From Cytobacillus massiliigabonensis (GTDB lineage: Bacteria; Bacillota; Bacilli; Bacillales; Cytobacillaceae), in the NCBI RefSeq assembly GCF_900199725.1, contig NZ_LT904904.1, forward strand, positions 511,727 to 575,726: a stretch of DNA of 64,000 nucleotides, read 5' to 3'. Below, one piece after another: positions 18,681-28,494 of the stretch. Each line of letters begins with the position of its first letter. Position 1 is the stretch's first letter. The position numbers were made by a program, and so were the translations under genes. A model generated the notes under the pieces. The model was not told the DNA's origin, made no database searches, and worked only from the letters and a program-made list of their open reading frames with translations.

Positions 18681-19797
18681 TGGTTTCACCCCCTTTCAAG
18701 GGCATATCATGACAACTACAAGTCTCCATTATAGGAACACTTTCGCTATCTATTTTGTATGTCTTATAGTCAAAATAAGTTAACTTATTTATTGAAAGGG
18801 GCTTTTCAATACCTGTCCTTGTTCTAATAAAGTCAAAAATAACGAAGGAACCTAGAACATTTGATGATGCAGTTAGACAATTGTTCTGTGCATCATAACC
18901 ACCTTCCAATATAGATTCATATTTTTCAACTGCTTCTGGAAAATTCGCATATATGTATTTTTCTTTACATTGGTAACAAGCAGATTCAAATGGGATTATT
19001 GTTTGGAAGTATGAAGTTGTTTCACTATTACCACCATATATCCAAGGAGTGTTTGTTTCTAAACAAGCTTGGTTAGTCCAACGGTAAATCCATAAAGGCG
19101 GCTTGTCTGCAGCACAGATAACAAAGTCTGCGTTATGCGTTTTTATTATGTTTAATATATCTTCATAGCCACTTAATTTTCTATATTCCGGTATAAATTC
19201 TACATCAGAGTTAAATTCTCTAATTGTTTCAGAAGCAGCATCGGTTTTGTTCATTCCAATATGTTTTTCTCTATATAAGATTTGACGATTTAAGTTAGAT
19301 AAATCTACAGTGTCGTAATCAATACCAATAACTTTCTTTACTCCCAGTGAAGCTAAGTTATACAGTATCGAAGAACCTACACCACCTAACCCAATTAATA
19401 TAACCGTTGTATTAATTATCTTCTCCATATACTCATATTTTTGAGTTCCCTTAGGGTCAAAGTTTGACAAGAAGTTAATATTTCTACTATGCCTTTCCCG
19501 ATAATATTCATTAAGATTTGAATGATTTGCAAGTTCAGCATCCTCCATTATATATGGCATATCTGCAACTTGTTTAATAATATCCTTTACATCATCAATT
19601 GATATACTTGGAAAATCCTCTATTATATTATTATGTATTTCCTCAACTGTAGTTTCTCCATTACATTTAGAAAGAACTGAATATATTAATCTATCAGGAT
19701 CTTCTATCTCAATAGCTGTATTTGGAGTTGTTCCTATTGAAAGTTTCTGACCAAAAGGTACCATAATTAAATGCTTTCGAACTAATGGATACTTCAA
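18652..19797 (-). CDS. E1/ThiF-like adenylating enzyme with PqqD-like domain (MccB-like)
   Basis: A 381-residue protein starting at TTG 19797, eight bases after AAGGGGG. Residues about 10-90 are PqqD-like (LSIGTTPNTAIEIEDP, GETTVEEIHNNI). The E1 Rossmann domain follows with ILIGLGGVGSSIL near 131-143, an Asp at the end of strand two (GIDYDTVDLSNLNRQILY) and the Lys/Asp pair GMNKTDAA. Two cysteine pairs (CYQCKE near 270 and CSCHD near 358) fit the structural zinc site of E1 enzymes. Such RiPP enzymes activate a carboxylate with ATP, as MccB does for microcin C or the ocin-ThiF proteins in azole clusters. It is first in the operon; no YcaO partner is nearby, so azoline formation is unlikely. 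Confidence 0.85.
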   Translation of the reverse strand: MKYPLVRKHLIMVPFGQKLSIGTTPNTAIEIEDPDRLIYSVLSKCNGETTVEEIHNNIIEDFPSISIDDVKDIIKQVADMPYIMEDAELANHSNLNEYYRERHSRNINFLSNFDPKGTQKYEYMEKIINTTVILIGLGGVGSSILYNLASLGVKKVIGIDYDTVDLSNLNRQILYREKHIGMNKTDAASETIREFNSDVEFIPEYRKLSGYEDILNIIKTHNADFVICAADKPPLWIYRWTNQACLETNTPWIYGGNSETTSYFQTIIPFESACYQCKEKYIYANFPEAVEKYESILEGGYDAQNNCLTASSNVLGSFVIFDFIRTRTGIEKPLSINKLTYFDYKTYKIDSESVPIMETCSCHDMPLKGGETNENHYQSTK

Positions 19798-20534
19798 ATT
19801 TCATCCCCCTTAACATTCTACCAACATATCGTTCGTATAGTTAGAATTGTATACCAAATTAGAAAATTAGGAAAAAACCAAAAACTACTATATTTGGGGG
19901 TTATTCTCGAAATCTTCCATGAATTACCTAAAATTCTCCATTTTTTGTATTATTTCTCCTTTTTTCTACTTTTTCACAAAAATAAAAGACAAATAACCCA
20001 TGTATTTTGACAAAGTGAAAAAAATTGTTTGATTTCATAGGAGTGTGTTCACATGGAGACCATTTCAGGAAAATACAAAAGATTGAGAGACTTCTAAACC
20101 AAAGTAGCATTCATTGAATATATCTTTTTCACTACTTACCTAATAAGATAAGTATTTTATTAGATAAGTGTATTGAAACTTGTTGAAAAATCAGGAAAGC
20201 CAGTTTATACTTCTATTAATGGTTAATTATACCTATATTTTTATAGGGATAAAGACTCATGATAAGTGATGCTGTATATAACATTTGAGTTAAGCGTATG
20301 CCTTGTAAGCAAATAACTGCTTGGTATCAAACCTTTGATAATTATTTATTTAAAATCTTTGGCTATTCACGATACCGAGAATAGTTTTTTATTTTAAAAA
20401 GAGAACGATATCACGAGATTGTATATGGATTCAAAAATGACAGTGTTAATTAGGATTCACTTAGATCTTTTCAAACTATTGTATAGTTTGGCAGCTAAAC
20501 TGATAAATGTTTCTGAAAATAGGTAAGAAAGTAC
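19798..20534. other. Divergent intergenic region
   Basis: This tract separates the leftward RiPP-like operon from the rightward chemoreceptor gene and must hold both promoters. No gene is supported. A weak 6-bp hairpin with a T run lies at 20363-20390, and an imperfect palindrome (CAAACTATTGTATAGTTTG) at about 20472-20490 could be an operator or hairpin ahead of the chemoreceptor. No promoter could be chosen with confidence. Confidence 0.4.
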
Positions 20535-22538
20535 ATGGACGAAATTGAAATCGAAAAGAGGCCCCTTATGATAAAAAACAACTTTAGAAATATAAAGACA
20601 AAACTAATAGCAGCTTTTGCCCTCATACTGATTATTCCTGCCATTAGTATTGGTTCAATCGCTTATATAACGGCAAGAGATGCAGTTGAACATCAGGTAT
20701 TAGATGGAATTGCGGAGAGTCTTGATTTATTAAATCTGACAATTGATGACACCCTGCAGCCTAAAGTGCATGATGTTAAGTTTTTGTCAGAATCGGTCAC
20801 ATCACTATTGTATGAAGGGGCAAGCAGTCCCGACATACGTGAAAAATTAGAACAGTATGTACAATTGCACCCAGAAGCTCTAAGCATGTATGTTGGTACG
20901 GATGAAGGATTATTTATACGAGAACCGAAAGTAAAGATGCCGGATGATTATGATCCAAGAAAAAGAGATTGGTATAAAGAATCGATTGAGAAAAAGGGCG
21001 AAGTAGTCATTTCAGCTCCTTACATTGCTGCAAGTACAGGAGATATGGTCGTAACGGTATCTAAAACAACAAAAGATGGATCAGGTGTATTGGGTGTTGA
21101 TATCCGTTTAAGTTACCTGCAAGAGCTTACAAAGCAAATAAAGGTTGGTGAAGAGGGATATGCACTGATTCTAGATGAAAATAAAAAATTCATTGCACAT
21201 CCGACAAACAGCGCTGGAGATGAAGCGAAAGAAGGCTTTTACAATAAAATGTTTGAGCAAGAGGAAGATCAGTTTGACTATGTGCTAGATGGTAAAAATA
21301 AAGTAATGAATTTTGTGACCAACGAGATGACAGGATGGAAAATCGGCGGAAGTCTTTATACTGCAGAGATTAGTGCTGCAGCTGCACCCATTTTTCAAAA
21401 AACAATATTAGTTATCGCAGTTGCTTTAGTAATTGGTGCATTTGTTGTTTTATTTATTATCAAATCGATTATTAAACCGATTAAGGAGTTAAAAGAAACG
21501 GCGATTACCATTAGTAAAGGAGATTTAACCCAGCATGTTGCTGTTGAATCCAATGATGAGATTGGTCAATTAGGAATGGCTTTTAATGATATGCAGAAAA
21601 GCCTCAGTGTCTTAGTTCAGGAAGTTGGACAGCATGCTGAACAGGTTTCAGCTTCTGCAGAAGAACTGACTGCAAGTGCGGAACAAACAGCAAATGCTAC
21701 AGAACAGGTAGCCGCTTCGATTCAAGAGGTTGCTAGCAGTGCGGAAAAACAAACAGATGGAGTCGAACAAATTGCAAAAGTATTAGCCGGAGCCTCTGAA
21801 AATGCCGTTCTTATTGCATCCCATTCGATGAAGGTTTCCGAACTTTCTAATCATACAACGGTTCAAGCAGAAATGGGAGGACAGGCAGTCACGAATACGG
21901 TGGCTCAAATGAATTCTATTCATGACTCCGTAAAGGAATCAAATAAAATGATTACATCTTTGCATGAACGTTCTAAAGAGGTCAGGTCTATTTTGGATGT
22001 AATTACAGGAATTTCGGAACAAACCAATCTTCTTGCTTTAAACGCAGCGATAGAAGCAGCAAGGGCTGGGGAGCATGGAAAGGGATTCGCGGTTGTGGCG
22101 GATGAAGTGCGAAAACTTGCGGAACAATCCCAAAGCTCTGCGGGACAAATCAATGAGATTATCCAAGGAATTCAAAGAGATACAGAAAGCTCTGTTCAAA
22201 TCATGGCTCGTGTGACAGATGATGTCCAGACAGGGGTAGAAGTATCCCATGAAGCGATTGAGAAATTTAATCTCATTCTTCAAAGTACAAAAGAAGTTAC
22301 TCCACAAATGGAGGATATCTCAGCTACTGCCCAACAAATGTCAGCAGCTATTCAAGAAATTACTTCCACAGCGAATGAGATGTCTGCCATTGCACAAGGA
22401 AATGCAGCGATGTCGGAAGAAGTAGCCGCATCATCAGAGGAACAGTTAGCTACAATGGAGGATATTTCTGTATCAGCCAAATCCCTTTCTTCTATGTCAG
22501 AAGAATTAAACACACTGATTTCCAAGTTTAAACTCTAA
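20535..22538 (+). CDS. Methyl-accepting chemotaxis protein, dCache sensor
   Basis: A 667-residue chemoreceptor of typical Bacillus TlpA/McpA layout. A first membrane segment lies near 22-46, then an extracellular double Cache domain at about 50-280 with the motif [12 protein letters not shown] and a membrane-proximal module ([12 protein letters not shown]). A second membrane segment lies near 285-308, followed by a HAMP domain and a long coiled-coil signalling domain whose tip carries [19 protein letters not shown]. dCache receptors of this kind bind amino acids, organic acids or similar small ligands. ATG 20535 and ATG 20568 are both possible starts, the second with AGG nearby. A terminator follows at 22571-22610. 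Confidence 0.95.
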   Translation: MDEIEIEKRPLMIKNNFRNIKTKLIAAFALILIIPAISIGSIAYITARDAVEHQVLDGIAESLDLLNLTIDDTLQPKVHDVKFLSESVTSLLYEGASSPDIREKLEQYVQLHPEALSMYVGTDEGLFIREPKVKMPDDYDPRKRDWYKESIEKKGEVVISAPYIAASTGDMVVTVSKTTKDGSGVLGVDIRLSYLQELTKQIKVGEEGYALILDENKKFIAHPTNSAGDEAKEGFYNKMFEQEEDQFDYVLDGKNKVMNFVTNEMTGWKIGGSLYTAEISAAAAPIFQKTILVIAVALVIGAFVVLFIIKSIIKPIKELKETAITISKGDLTQHVAVESNDEIGQLGMAFNDMQKSLSVLVQEVGQHAEQVSASAEELTASAEQTANATEQVAASIQEVASSAEKQTDGVEQIAKVLAGASENAVLIASHSMKVSELSNHTTVQAEMGGQAVTNTVAQMNSIHDSVKESNKMITSLHERSKEVRSILDVITGISEQTNLLALNAAIEAARAGEHGKGFAVVADEVRKLAEQSQSSAGQINEIIQGIQRDTESSVQIMARVTDDVQTGVEVSHEAIEKFNLILQSTKEVTPQMEDISATAQQMSAAIQEITSTANEMSAIAQGNAAMSEEVAASSEEQLATMEDISVSAKSLSSMSEELNTLISKFKL

Positions 22539-22570
22539 AACAAACAGGATGGAATGATACTATCAATAAA

Positions 22571-22610
22571 AACTGTCTAACTAATAATAAATTTGGTTAG
22601 ACAGTTTTTT
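22571..22610 (+). terminator. Intrinsic terminator
   Basis: AACTGTCTAAC at 22571-22581 pairs with GTTAGACAGTT at 22596-22606, followed by a T run. It ends the dCache chemoreceptor transcript. Confidence 0.9.
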
Positions 22611-22743
22611 ACTTTCAAAGAAGTGTTTGTAATAACAATATGAAGTATAAAATTTACCTTATCCCTTATTAATAACGAAAATTCCTTTAATGAATGGCTC
22701 TGTTATTTCTCATTGTTGACTTTTGTGTAAGTATGAGAATTCA

Positions 22744-22921
22744 TTAAGCGGAAAATTTCCGTCTAATATATAGAGAGGAAGCTTAAGGAGCAGATATAAG
22801 CGGAGAAATTCCTCTAAATTAGACAAAATCCAGCGATTTGGATCCTATAAACGGAAAAATTCCGCTTATTTTTAGGGAAATATCGGTATTTCTCAATTTA
22901 GACAGAATTTTTCCGTTTATT
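22744..22921. repeat. Cluster of four imperfect palindromic repeats
   Basis: Four units built on the palindrome TAAGCGGAAAATTTCCGCTTA lie at about 22744-22766, 22795-22820, 22847-22869 and 22896-22921. Each can form a hairpin with a GGAA/TTCC core. The same unit recurs four times at 55671-55859. Spacers of about 28-30 bases differ in sequence. They behave like REP-type intergenic palindromes, not like a CRISPR array. Confidence 0.8.
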
Positions 22922-23096
22922 TTTTAAAAAATCAACAATCAGTTATAACAGAGCCTAATGAATATAATTGGTAAAGGAGCAGGAATGGCATTCCATCTGG
23001 TAATTTAGCCCAATTCGAAATGCGATTGATTTCTCTATATCTAAAGAACTATAATTAATTGAAACTATAAGAATAATAAGAAAAGAAGGTGCATCT

Positions 23097-24806
23097 ATGA
23101 ATCAACAACCAAGTGGTAAAGTTAAAAAAGGAAGCTTGAAAAATCGGATTATCGGTATATCTCTTTTGCTATTTATTTCAATTATTAGTATTAGTTCCTA
23201 TCTGAATATCAAGACAGTTAAAGAGAATGTTTCGGATGCGCTTTTAGAAAAGAGTGTACAGCAGGTCAATGAAATTGCGCGTCAAGCAGAGGACATTCTA
23301 GTTTCTGCGTCTAATCCCACTGAGGAATTGCAAAGTTTTGTTGAAAACAAAGTGAAACAAAATGGAATTGCATATGCTGTTGTTATTGATAATAATGTCA
23401 CCGCAATTGCTCACAGTGATAAGGAGAAGATTGGTAAAAGCTATGAAGATGATGCCTACTCTGTAGATGGAGCAAAAAATGGGAAGACGATGACAAGCAG
23501 ATTTTATGCTGATGTTCAGAAAAGCTGGACTTTCGATATAATGGTACCGATTTACATAAATGATACGCTTTACGGTTCCATGGATGTAGGGATATTTGAG
23601 GGGGATATTACAAAGGTAACGAATGAAATTTTAACACGGGAAATGATTACAGTTGCTATTGGCTGTCTTTTATTCATTATTCTAATGATCTTTATTTTAA
23701 ATAAAATGTTCAAACCTTTGCTGTTAGCAGTGGATAAATGCAATGAAATGGGAAAGGGAGAATTTACCGAGCTAATCAACAGTAAATATACAAGCAGAAA
23801 CGATGAAGTAGGCAAGCTCACGCATGCCTTGAATGAGATGCAGAATCACTTTGTTGATTTGCTTAATGAAATCAGCTTAACTTCGAATTTGGTTACTTCA
23901 TCATCAGAAGAACTTAAAGAAGCAACCAGTATTTCTTTAGAGTCTTCAAAGGATTTATCATCTGCTGTGGAAGACATTGCTAAGGGTGCTGTGGAACAAG
24001 CGAAAGATACTGAATGCGGGACTGAAAGTATTGGAGAATTAGGCGAGTTAATTGAAAATAATCAGGTCTATTTAGAAAACCTGAATAAATTTGTAGATGA
24101 AGTAAGCAACATAAAGGATGAAAGCTTACTCATATTAAAAGAGCTTGTTGCTAAAACAGAAGAAAATAATCATGCAGCAAAAGTAATATATGATATCATT
24201 CTCACGACGAATGAAAGCGCTGGAAAAATTCAAAATGCAAGCCAGATGATACGGACCATCTCGGAACAAACAAATCTATTAGCATTAAATGCAGCGATTG
24301 AAGCATCTAGAGCGGGTGAAGCAGGGAAAGGGTTTGCTGTTGTTGCTGACGAAATACGCAAGTTGGCAGAACAATCTAATCAATTTACTAAGGAAATCGC
24401 TTCTGTTATAGGAGATTTAACAGGAAAAACTGGACAAGCCGTACAAACGATCCAAGAAGTGAATAATATTGTCCATTCACAGGCTGCAAGTGTGGCAACT
24501 ACGAATGGCAAATTCGAAGACGTTGCGGATTCTATTGAAAAAATAAAAACAGTAATTGGAGATTTATATAACTTAGGCAACAATATGGATGTAAAGAAAG
24601 ACGGAGTAATAGATATTTTACAAAGCCTATCTGCCATCTCGGAAGAAAATGCTGCCGGTACGGAAGAAGCTGCCGCATATTTACAAAGTCAAACAAACTC
24701 TATTTATGAAATTGCCAATTCCAGTGAATCATTAGCACAATTAGCTAAAAAAATGCAGGAAAATGTCTCGAAGTTTAATATACAAACAAATTCAACTCAA
24801 TCGTAA
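23097..24806 (+). CDS. Methyl-accepting chemotaxis protein, single-Cache-like sensor
   Basis: A 569-residue chemoreceptor. A membrane segment lies near 18-38, then an extracellular domain of about 140 residues with a single-Cache-type strand pattern ([19 protein letters not shown] and a [12 protein letters not shown] end, typical of citrate- or DctB-like sCache sensors). A second membrane segment spans about 183-205, followed by a HAMP-like linker and a signalling domain with the conserved tip [19 protein letters not shown]. The signalling region is more divergent than that of the 20535 receptor (Ser for Ala at the tip), so it belongs to a different subclass. AAGAAGG precedes the ATG. It is probably its own transcription unit. 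Confidence 0.92.
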   Translation: MNQQPSGKVKKGSLKNRIIGISLLLFISIISISSYLNIKTVKENVSDALLEKSVQQVNEIARQAEDILVSASNPTEELQSFVENKVKQNGIAYAVVIDNNVTAIAHSDKEKIGKSYEDDAYSVDGAKNGKTMTSRFYADVQKSWTFDIMVPIYINDTLYGSMDVGIFEGDITKVTNEILTREMITVAIGCLLFIILMIFILNKMFKPLLLAVDKCNEMGKGEFTELINSKYTSRNDEVGKLTHALNEMQNHFVDLLNEISLTSNLVTSSSEELKEATSISLESSKDLSSAVEDIAKGAVEQAKDTECGTESIGELGELIENNQVYLENLNKFVDEVSNIKDESLLILKELVAKTEENNHAAKVIYDIILTTNESAGKIQNASQMIRTISEQTNLLALNAAIEASRAGEAGKGFAVVADEIRKLAEQSNQFTKEIASVIGDLTGKTGQAVQTIQEVNNIVHSQAASVATTNGKFEDVADSIEKIKTVIGDLYNLGNNMDVKKDGVIDILQSLSAISEENAAGTEEAAAYLQSQTNSIYEIANSSESLAQLAKKMQENVSKFNIQTNSTQS

Positions 24807-24809
24807 GGA

Positions 24810-24855
24810 AAAAGCCCTATTTCTCTATTAAAACTGAGAAATGGGGCTTTTTATT
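24810..24855 (+). terminator. Intrinsic terminator
   Basis: A long stem (AAAGCCC..TTTCTC with GAGAAATGGGGCTTT) is followed by T residues, just after the sCache chemoreceptor stop codon. Confidence 0.9.
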
Positions 24856-25131
24856 ATAGGAATACTTTGTTGTAGATCAGTAATTTCTTTTGTTGGGATT
24901 AATGAACAATATTATCAATTTGAATTTCCTATTCTAGTATTGTCTATAGCTGAAAATATGCAAATATTTACAATATTTTACAATTAATCTATACTAAAAT
25001 AGTAACTTACAATAATAACCAAATAGAAGGATGTTAGTGTATCTTTCGTAATAACTATAAAAAAGAAAGTAAATACTTTTTAATCAATCTAGTATAAAAA
25101 TCGATAATAAGTTTTAAGGAGGGGAACTATC

Positions 25132-25440
25132 ATGAAATTAAACTCAGAGACAAATAAATTATTTCGGTTAGCGATCATTATTTCCTTTTTATTAATAATC
25201 TGGTTTCCTAATTACCCCTGTTTAATTATTATAACGTTAGGCTTAGTACTAATTGAAAATACAACCATAAAACAAAAAGTAGATAAACTTGGTATCTTTT
25301 TATTGAGTGGTGTAGTTATTACTTTTTTCTTACCTACTCCAACATCAGAAGAACAAATTTATACAACTATAGTGACCATTATCGTAGCATTTATCGATGA
25401 AATTAAAAAACCTTTTAAATCTGAAAGGAAATTAAAATAA
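25132..25440 (+). CDS. Small membrane protein of unknown function
   Basis: A 102-residue protein with AAGGAGGGG ten bases before the ATG, a very strong ribosome site. Three hydrophobic segments are visible (about 12-45 containing AIIISFLLIIWF and IIITLGLVLIE, then LGIFLLSGVVITFFL, then IYTTIVTIIVAFI), with short charged ends. No family was recognised. It sits alone between two terminators. Confidence 0.7.
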   Translation: MKLNSETNKLFRLAIIISFLLIIWFPNYPCLIIITLGLVLIENTTIKQKVDKLGIFLLSGVVITFFLPTPTSEEQIYTTIVTIIVAFIDEIKKPFKSERKLK

Positions 25441-25464
25441 AAAAGTATAAGAGAAAAAAGCTCC

Positions 25465-25516
25465 TACTCACTAAGAAGGGTCTCCTGTAACCCTCCAGTT
25501 GTTGTGAGTATTTTTG
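25465..25516 (+). terminator. Intrinsic terminator
   Basis: TACTCAC pairs with GTGAGTA around an inner GGGT/ACCC pair, followed by TTTTT. It lies 25 bases after the small membrane-protein gene. Confidence 0.75.
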
Positions 25517-25542
25517 CAGTTTTATTTCCCCACCGGATTTAG

Positions 25543-25590
25543 AAGGAAAGTCTTGTAGAGAGAAATCTCTGCAGGGTCTTTCCTTTTGTG
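25543..25590. terminator. Second long hairpin, terminator-like
   Basis: About 19 bp pair when G-U pairs are allowed (AAGGAAAGTCTTG.. with ..CAGGGTCTTTCCTT), with a 6-base loop and a short T stretch. It may back up the previous terminator or mark a lost gene. Confidence 0.5.
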
Positions 25591-25660
25591 ATTTTAAAAA
25601 AAGAATGCCGGAAGCATAGATAAAGGGAAATTGCTTGAAGTATCCTAAGTAATAAATTCA

Positions 25661-25674
25661 ATCAAACGTTTGAT
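25661..25674. promoter_or_regulatory. 14-bp perfect palindrome, possible operator
   Basis: ATCAAACGTTTGAT is a perfect palindrome. The same 14 bases recur at 59679-59692, and both copies are followed by a TAG and then AGCTCG at similar distance. This suggests a binding site or a small dispersed element rather than chance. No regulator is identified. Confidence 0.4.
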
Positions 25675-25770
25675 CAGTAGCAGCTCGAAATATTAGTTCA
25701 AAAAAAGGGACTATTGTTTAAAGATAGAGAGCTCAAGAATGATAATCTAAAGTACAATTAAGGCAAAAGA

Positions 25771-26286
25771 TCATTTCCTACTCTTCCTTTTTTTAAAAGG
25801 AGAACGTTGTCCATTCAAAATAATGAAAATAGAATCCCGAGTTATCTCTTCAAGCTGCTCAGCTCGTTTGATTTTACAATTGAAGGAAGATAGTTTCGCA
25901 GGGAAGATCAAGGTTTTCCCGTTGCTAAACGTGATGTGAGTTTTTCGGTTGAGGCTTGTTGTTCGTTTTGTGTGAGCGGGGTTAAACCAGATACATCCTT
26001 CATGGAAAGGTGATCTCGTTGGAAATAGGACAATTCGCTGAATCGGATTGACTAGAACGGGACAATGATGGATATTTCCCAGCAGCAGCTTGGAGGTCTC
26101 CATGGCACCGCTTAGATTATAGCCAATCTGGCGAATGCTTTCTTCAAGAATCTCTAATGGGGATTGATCAACGATAAACGTTTTCCTTGTTTCTTTAACG
26201 AGTGTGCACATTTTTCCATGACGGTCAAAAATACCTCTCATATACATTAGCTCTTTCCTGATAATATAGTGGGATAATATAAACAA
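25771..26286 (-). CDS. comK: ComK-family competence transcription factor
   Basis: A 171-residue protein starting at TTG 26286, nine bases after AAAGGAGT. It shows the ComK family core: HHCPVLVNPIQRIVLFPT, a CIWFNPAH segment and HITFSNGKTLIFPAKLSS, which correspond closely to the same blocks in B. subtilis ComK. ComK binds paired A/T boxes and switches on the DNA-uptake genes. The protein is about 20 residues shorter than B. subtilis ComK and ends in a basic tail (KKRKSRK). That lost C-terminus is where MecA/ClpC control acts in B. subtilis, so regulation may differ. It could be one of two comK paralogues, as in the B. cereus group. A small Xre regulator gene lies just upstream. Confidence 0.85.
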   Translation of the reverse strand: MFILSHYIIRKELMYMRGIFDRHGKMCTLVKETRKTFIVDQSPLEILEESIRQIGYNLSGAMETSKLLLGNIHHCPVLVNPIQRIVLFPTRSPFHEGCIWFNPAHTKRTTSLNRKTHITFSNGKTLIFPAKLSSFNCKIKRAEQLEEITRDSIFIILNGQRSPFKKRKSRK

Positions 26287-26321
26287 GTAAATCGACTCCT
26301 TTAGCAGGCATCTGCCTTTAA

Positions 26322-26567
26322 TTAACGATACTTTCCATTGAGTACATCCTCTTCGACTTCTTTAATAAAGTCTGATAGATCGATGGCTAATCCTTCTGCG
26401 AGAGAACTAATGGTGCCTAGGAGCGGCTCTTGCAAATTGTTTTCTAGTAAACTAATTGTTTTTCTGTGGACAGTACTATTATCGGCAAGATCCTCCTGTG
26501 TTAAAAGCTTTGCTTTTCTTAATCGCTTTAAAGTAGGGCCTATGTACTTTAATTTGTAATCTTCCAT
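26322..26567 (-). CDS. Small Xre/Cro-type helix-turn-helix regulator
   Basis: An 81-residue protein with a classic HTH_3 domain at residues 10-65: LKRLRKAKLLTQEDLADNS, HRKTISLLENNLQEP, LAEGLAIDL. It is followed by a short acidic tail (DFIKEVEEDVLNG) that may mediate dimerisation. It lies 35 bases upstream of comK on the same strand and may be cotranscribed with it, which makes it a candidate local regulator of competence. No ligand domain is present. Confidence 0.85.
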   Translation of the reverse strand: MEDYKLKYIGPTLKRLRKAKLLTQEDLADNSTVHRKTISLLENNLQEPLLGTISSLAEGLAIDLSDFIKEVEEDVLNGKYR

Positions 26568-26834
26568 AAATAGTCACTTTTTTAGGACTATTGAAGCACA
26601 ATCTGTCAATGTTTGGAATACCGTGCAGTTCCCATATGTTTCCTTTGGGGAAAACTAAGGAGAAGACCGACAGAAAAAGCGTTAAATGGAGGAGTGTAAA
26701 CATCGGTATACATTGATATATATAGGTTTATAAGAGTTAAGAGGAGATCCTGGGCAATTGTTACATACTTATGACAAATCTAGACCATTATAGGAAGCAA
26801 GTGTATAGGCACCTTGCTCCCCATGAAAGTACGA

Positions 26835-27326
26835 TTAATAGCTGCTTAATGCCTTCCGCAGTTTTTCTTTCGCACCTTTACGCCAACTTTTTACCGCAGA
26901 AGGCGAAACCTGTTCAATTGCTGCAATTTCCATAACAGTTAGTTCCTTTAAGAATGTATAAACGACCCATTTGGTTTGATTATCTGTTAATTCTCCAGCC
27001 TGACAATAGGACAGCAGAATTGATTCATCCATGGAGCAGAATCTAAACCCGTCTTCGATATATTCCCAAAATTCCTCCTCTACTGGGGTCGTCTTCTCTG
27101 CGTGTCTATTTATTCTCGACAATTCCGTCATCAGTCTCCCTTTAATATACGAATAAGCGTAACTCGTGAAGTTTCCCTTATTTTCATCAAACTGTTCATA
27201 TGCCTCCCATAACCCAATCAGCCCAACCTGAAAAAACTCATCCTTGTTTTTGTAAATATTCAAAGACGAAATGATCTTGTAAATCATTGGTGTATATTGA
27301 CTAGAAATCTGCTCAAAGCTTTCCAT
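26835..27326 (-). CDS. Small RNA polymerase sigma factor (sigma-70 family)
   Basis: A 163-residue protein when started at ATG 27326 (MESFEQ), which has AAAGGA six bases upstream; the earlier ATG at 27359 has no such site. Region 2 is clear (YTPMIYKIISSL, FFQVGLIGLWEAYEQF, SYAYSYIKGRLMTEL), followed by a short linker and a region 4 helix-turn-helix at the end (ELTVMEIAAIEQVSPSAVKSW). Region 3 is missing, as in SigH/ComX-like and ECF-sized factors. Closeness to comK suggests a competence or stress role by analogy with streptococcal ComX and staphylococcal SigH, but this is inference. No anti-sigma gene is adjacent. Confidence 0.85.
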   Translation of the reverse strand: MESFEQISSQYTPMIYKIISSLNIYKNKDEFFQVGLIGLWEAYEQFDENKGNFTSYAYSYIKGRLMTELSRINRHAEKTTPVEEEFWEYIEDGFRFCSMDESILLSYCQAGELTDNQTKWVVYTFLKELTVMEIAAIEQVSPSAVKSWRKGAKEKLRKALSSY

Positions 27327-27422
27327 TAGAAATCCTTTCGCAAAAGCGCGCTTTGCCATGTATTCCCGGGTTTTCTACACCATACCGAAATACATTTGAA
27401 CCAGCGAACAGCCCTATTCCAT

Positions 27423-27518
27423 ATTTACAGTCAAAAATAGGGGGGAAAGCTCATAAAGCCGTATCAAAAGAGAATATTGAATACATATTAAAGAAATTGG
27501 GTCTGTTTTATGCTAAAT
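27423..27518 (+). repeat. Dispersed repeat, copy B
   Basis: ATTTACAGTCAAAAA through TCAAAAGAGAATATTGAATAC to TTTTATGCTAAAT matches copy A at 14740-14832. It lies upstream of the sigma-factor gene (which reads away from it) and downstream of the winged-helix gene. Confidence 0.6.
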
Positions 27519-27540
27519 GTATGGAACGGTGATTTGTTGC

Positions 27541-28401
27541 TTATCGGGCAGAAGAATCGAACATGACAGAGTGAAAGAGCTCATCCAGCCAGCTTGAGGG
27601 TAGAGGTCTTCTTGCAGCTAGGCTAGAAGGGAAGTCCAGCTCGCCTAGCTCTTCGAAATAAAGATCTCTGAATTTCTTATCTAGAATGCCGTAATAATAG
27701 GCAATAGGCTTGGAGATCTTGGCTGCTGTTTTCATTTTTCGAATAAGCTGTTTAAAGGAATGGATAGCGATAGATAGTACTTGTTCCGTTTCTGTTTCCC
27801 GGTTGTTGCGATAAGCAGCTATGCTTGCCATTCTCCAGAATTCCTCAATGCATGTTGCCTCAGGGAAAAAGACCTTCACCGCTTGTACAAAGGCTTTAGG
27901 CACACGGTCACTTGTAAAGGTGTGGTCTAGAACCGTATCACCCGCGTTACGTTTATTAAAATTGTTATGATTAGTTTTAGAAAGATTACTAGTTTTATTA
28001 AGGGGGTCCATTTTCTCCTTCTTGGGTGGTTCATTGTTGGGAAAACGATTGAACACATACAGGTTGCTGGACTGAGATCCATTCTTTCTCTCTGTTTCAT
28101 AGATGGTTAAGATGCCAAGTTCCGTGACTTTAACAATCATCCTTTTGAAGGTTGAGCGGGAAATCCCATTGCCGTTGAACTCCTCATGGATCGCCTTTAA
28201 AACTGTCCCAATTTTCGCATGGCACACACCCGGCACCTTCGCAGCAAAGCGAATAAGCCGCTTCAATCCGACGCGCTCTCCCTTGGAAAGCTTGTCCTTA
28301 TGAACCGACATCCACATTTCAATATGCGTATTAAATTCCTCTAAGTTCTTAAATTGTGAAAAAGACTCAAACTGCTTGATTGGACCTGATTTTAAATTCA
28401 T
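27541..28401 (-). CDS. Helix-turn-helix (winged) DNA-binding protein, unknown role
   Basis: A 286-residue soluble protein. Residues about 15-115 form a DNA-binding-like domain (KGERVGLKRLIRFAAKVPGV, AKIGTVLKAIHEEF, GISRSTFKRMIVKVTELGIL), in which the SRSTFKR segment looks like the recognition helix. A basic/Asn-rich linker follows and then a helical C-terminal half (ASIAAYRNNRETETEQVLS, SKPIAYYYGILDKKF). The layout resembles replication-initiator or DnaD-like helix-turn-helix proteins common in Bacillus chromosomes and plasmids. AAGGGTGG lies before the ATG. Its neighbour is the small sigma factor, and the two are probably functionally linked. Confidence 0.65.
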   Translation of the reverse strand: MNLKSGPIKQFESFSQFKNLEEFNTHIEMWMSVHKDKLSKGERVGLKRLIRFAAKVPGVCHAKIGTVLKAIHEEFNGNGISRSTFKRMIVKVTELGILTIYETERKNGSQSSNLYVFNRFPNNEPPKKEKMDPLNKTSNLSKTNHNNFNKRNAGDTVLDHTFTSDRVPKAFVQAVKVFFPEATCIEEFWRMASIAAYRNNRETETEQVLSIAIHSFKQLIRKMKTAAKISKPIAYYYGILDKKFRDLYFEELGELDFPSSLAARRPLPSSWLDELFHSVMFDSSAR

Positions 28402-28494
28402 TTACATGCACCACCCTTTATTTGTTACATATGGGTTAAGGGTGGGAAAGGACAGGGTGCGGGGAAAATAAAAGGAGATTTTGTATAAACAAAG

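Noticed and set aside
20461-20534. Sigma-D promoter ahead of the dCache chemoreceptor
   Set aside because: An AACTGATAA block resembles the -10 element, but no TAAA lies at the right distance.
22744-22921. Possible CRISPR array
   Set aside because: Repeats are imperfect, fully palindromic and only four, spacers are short and irregular, and no cas genes are near.
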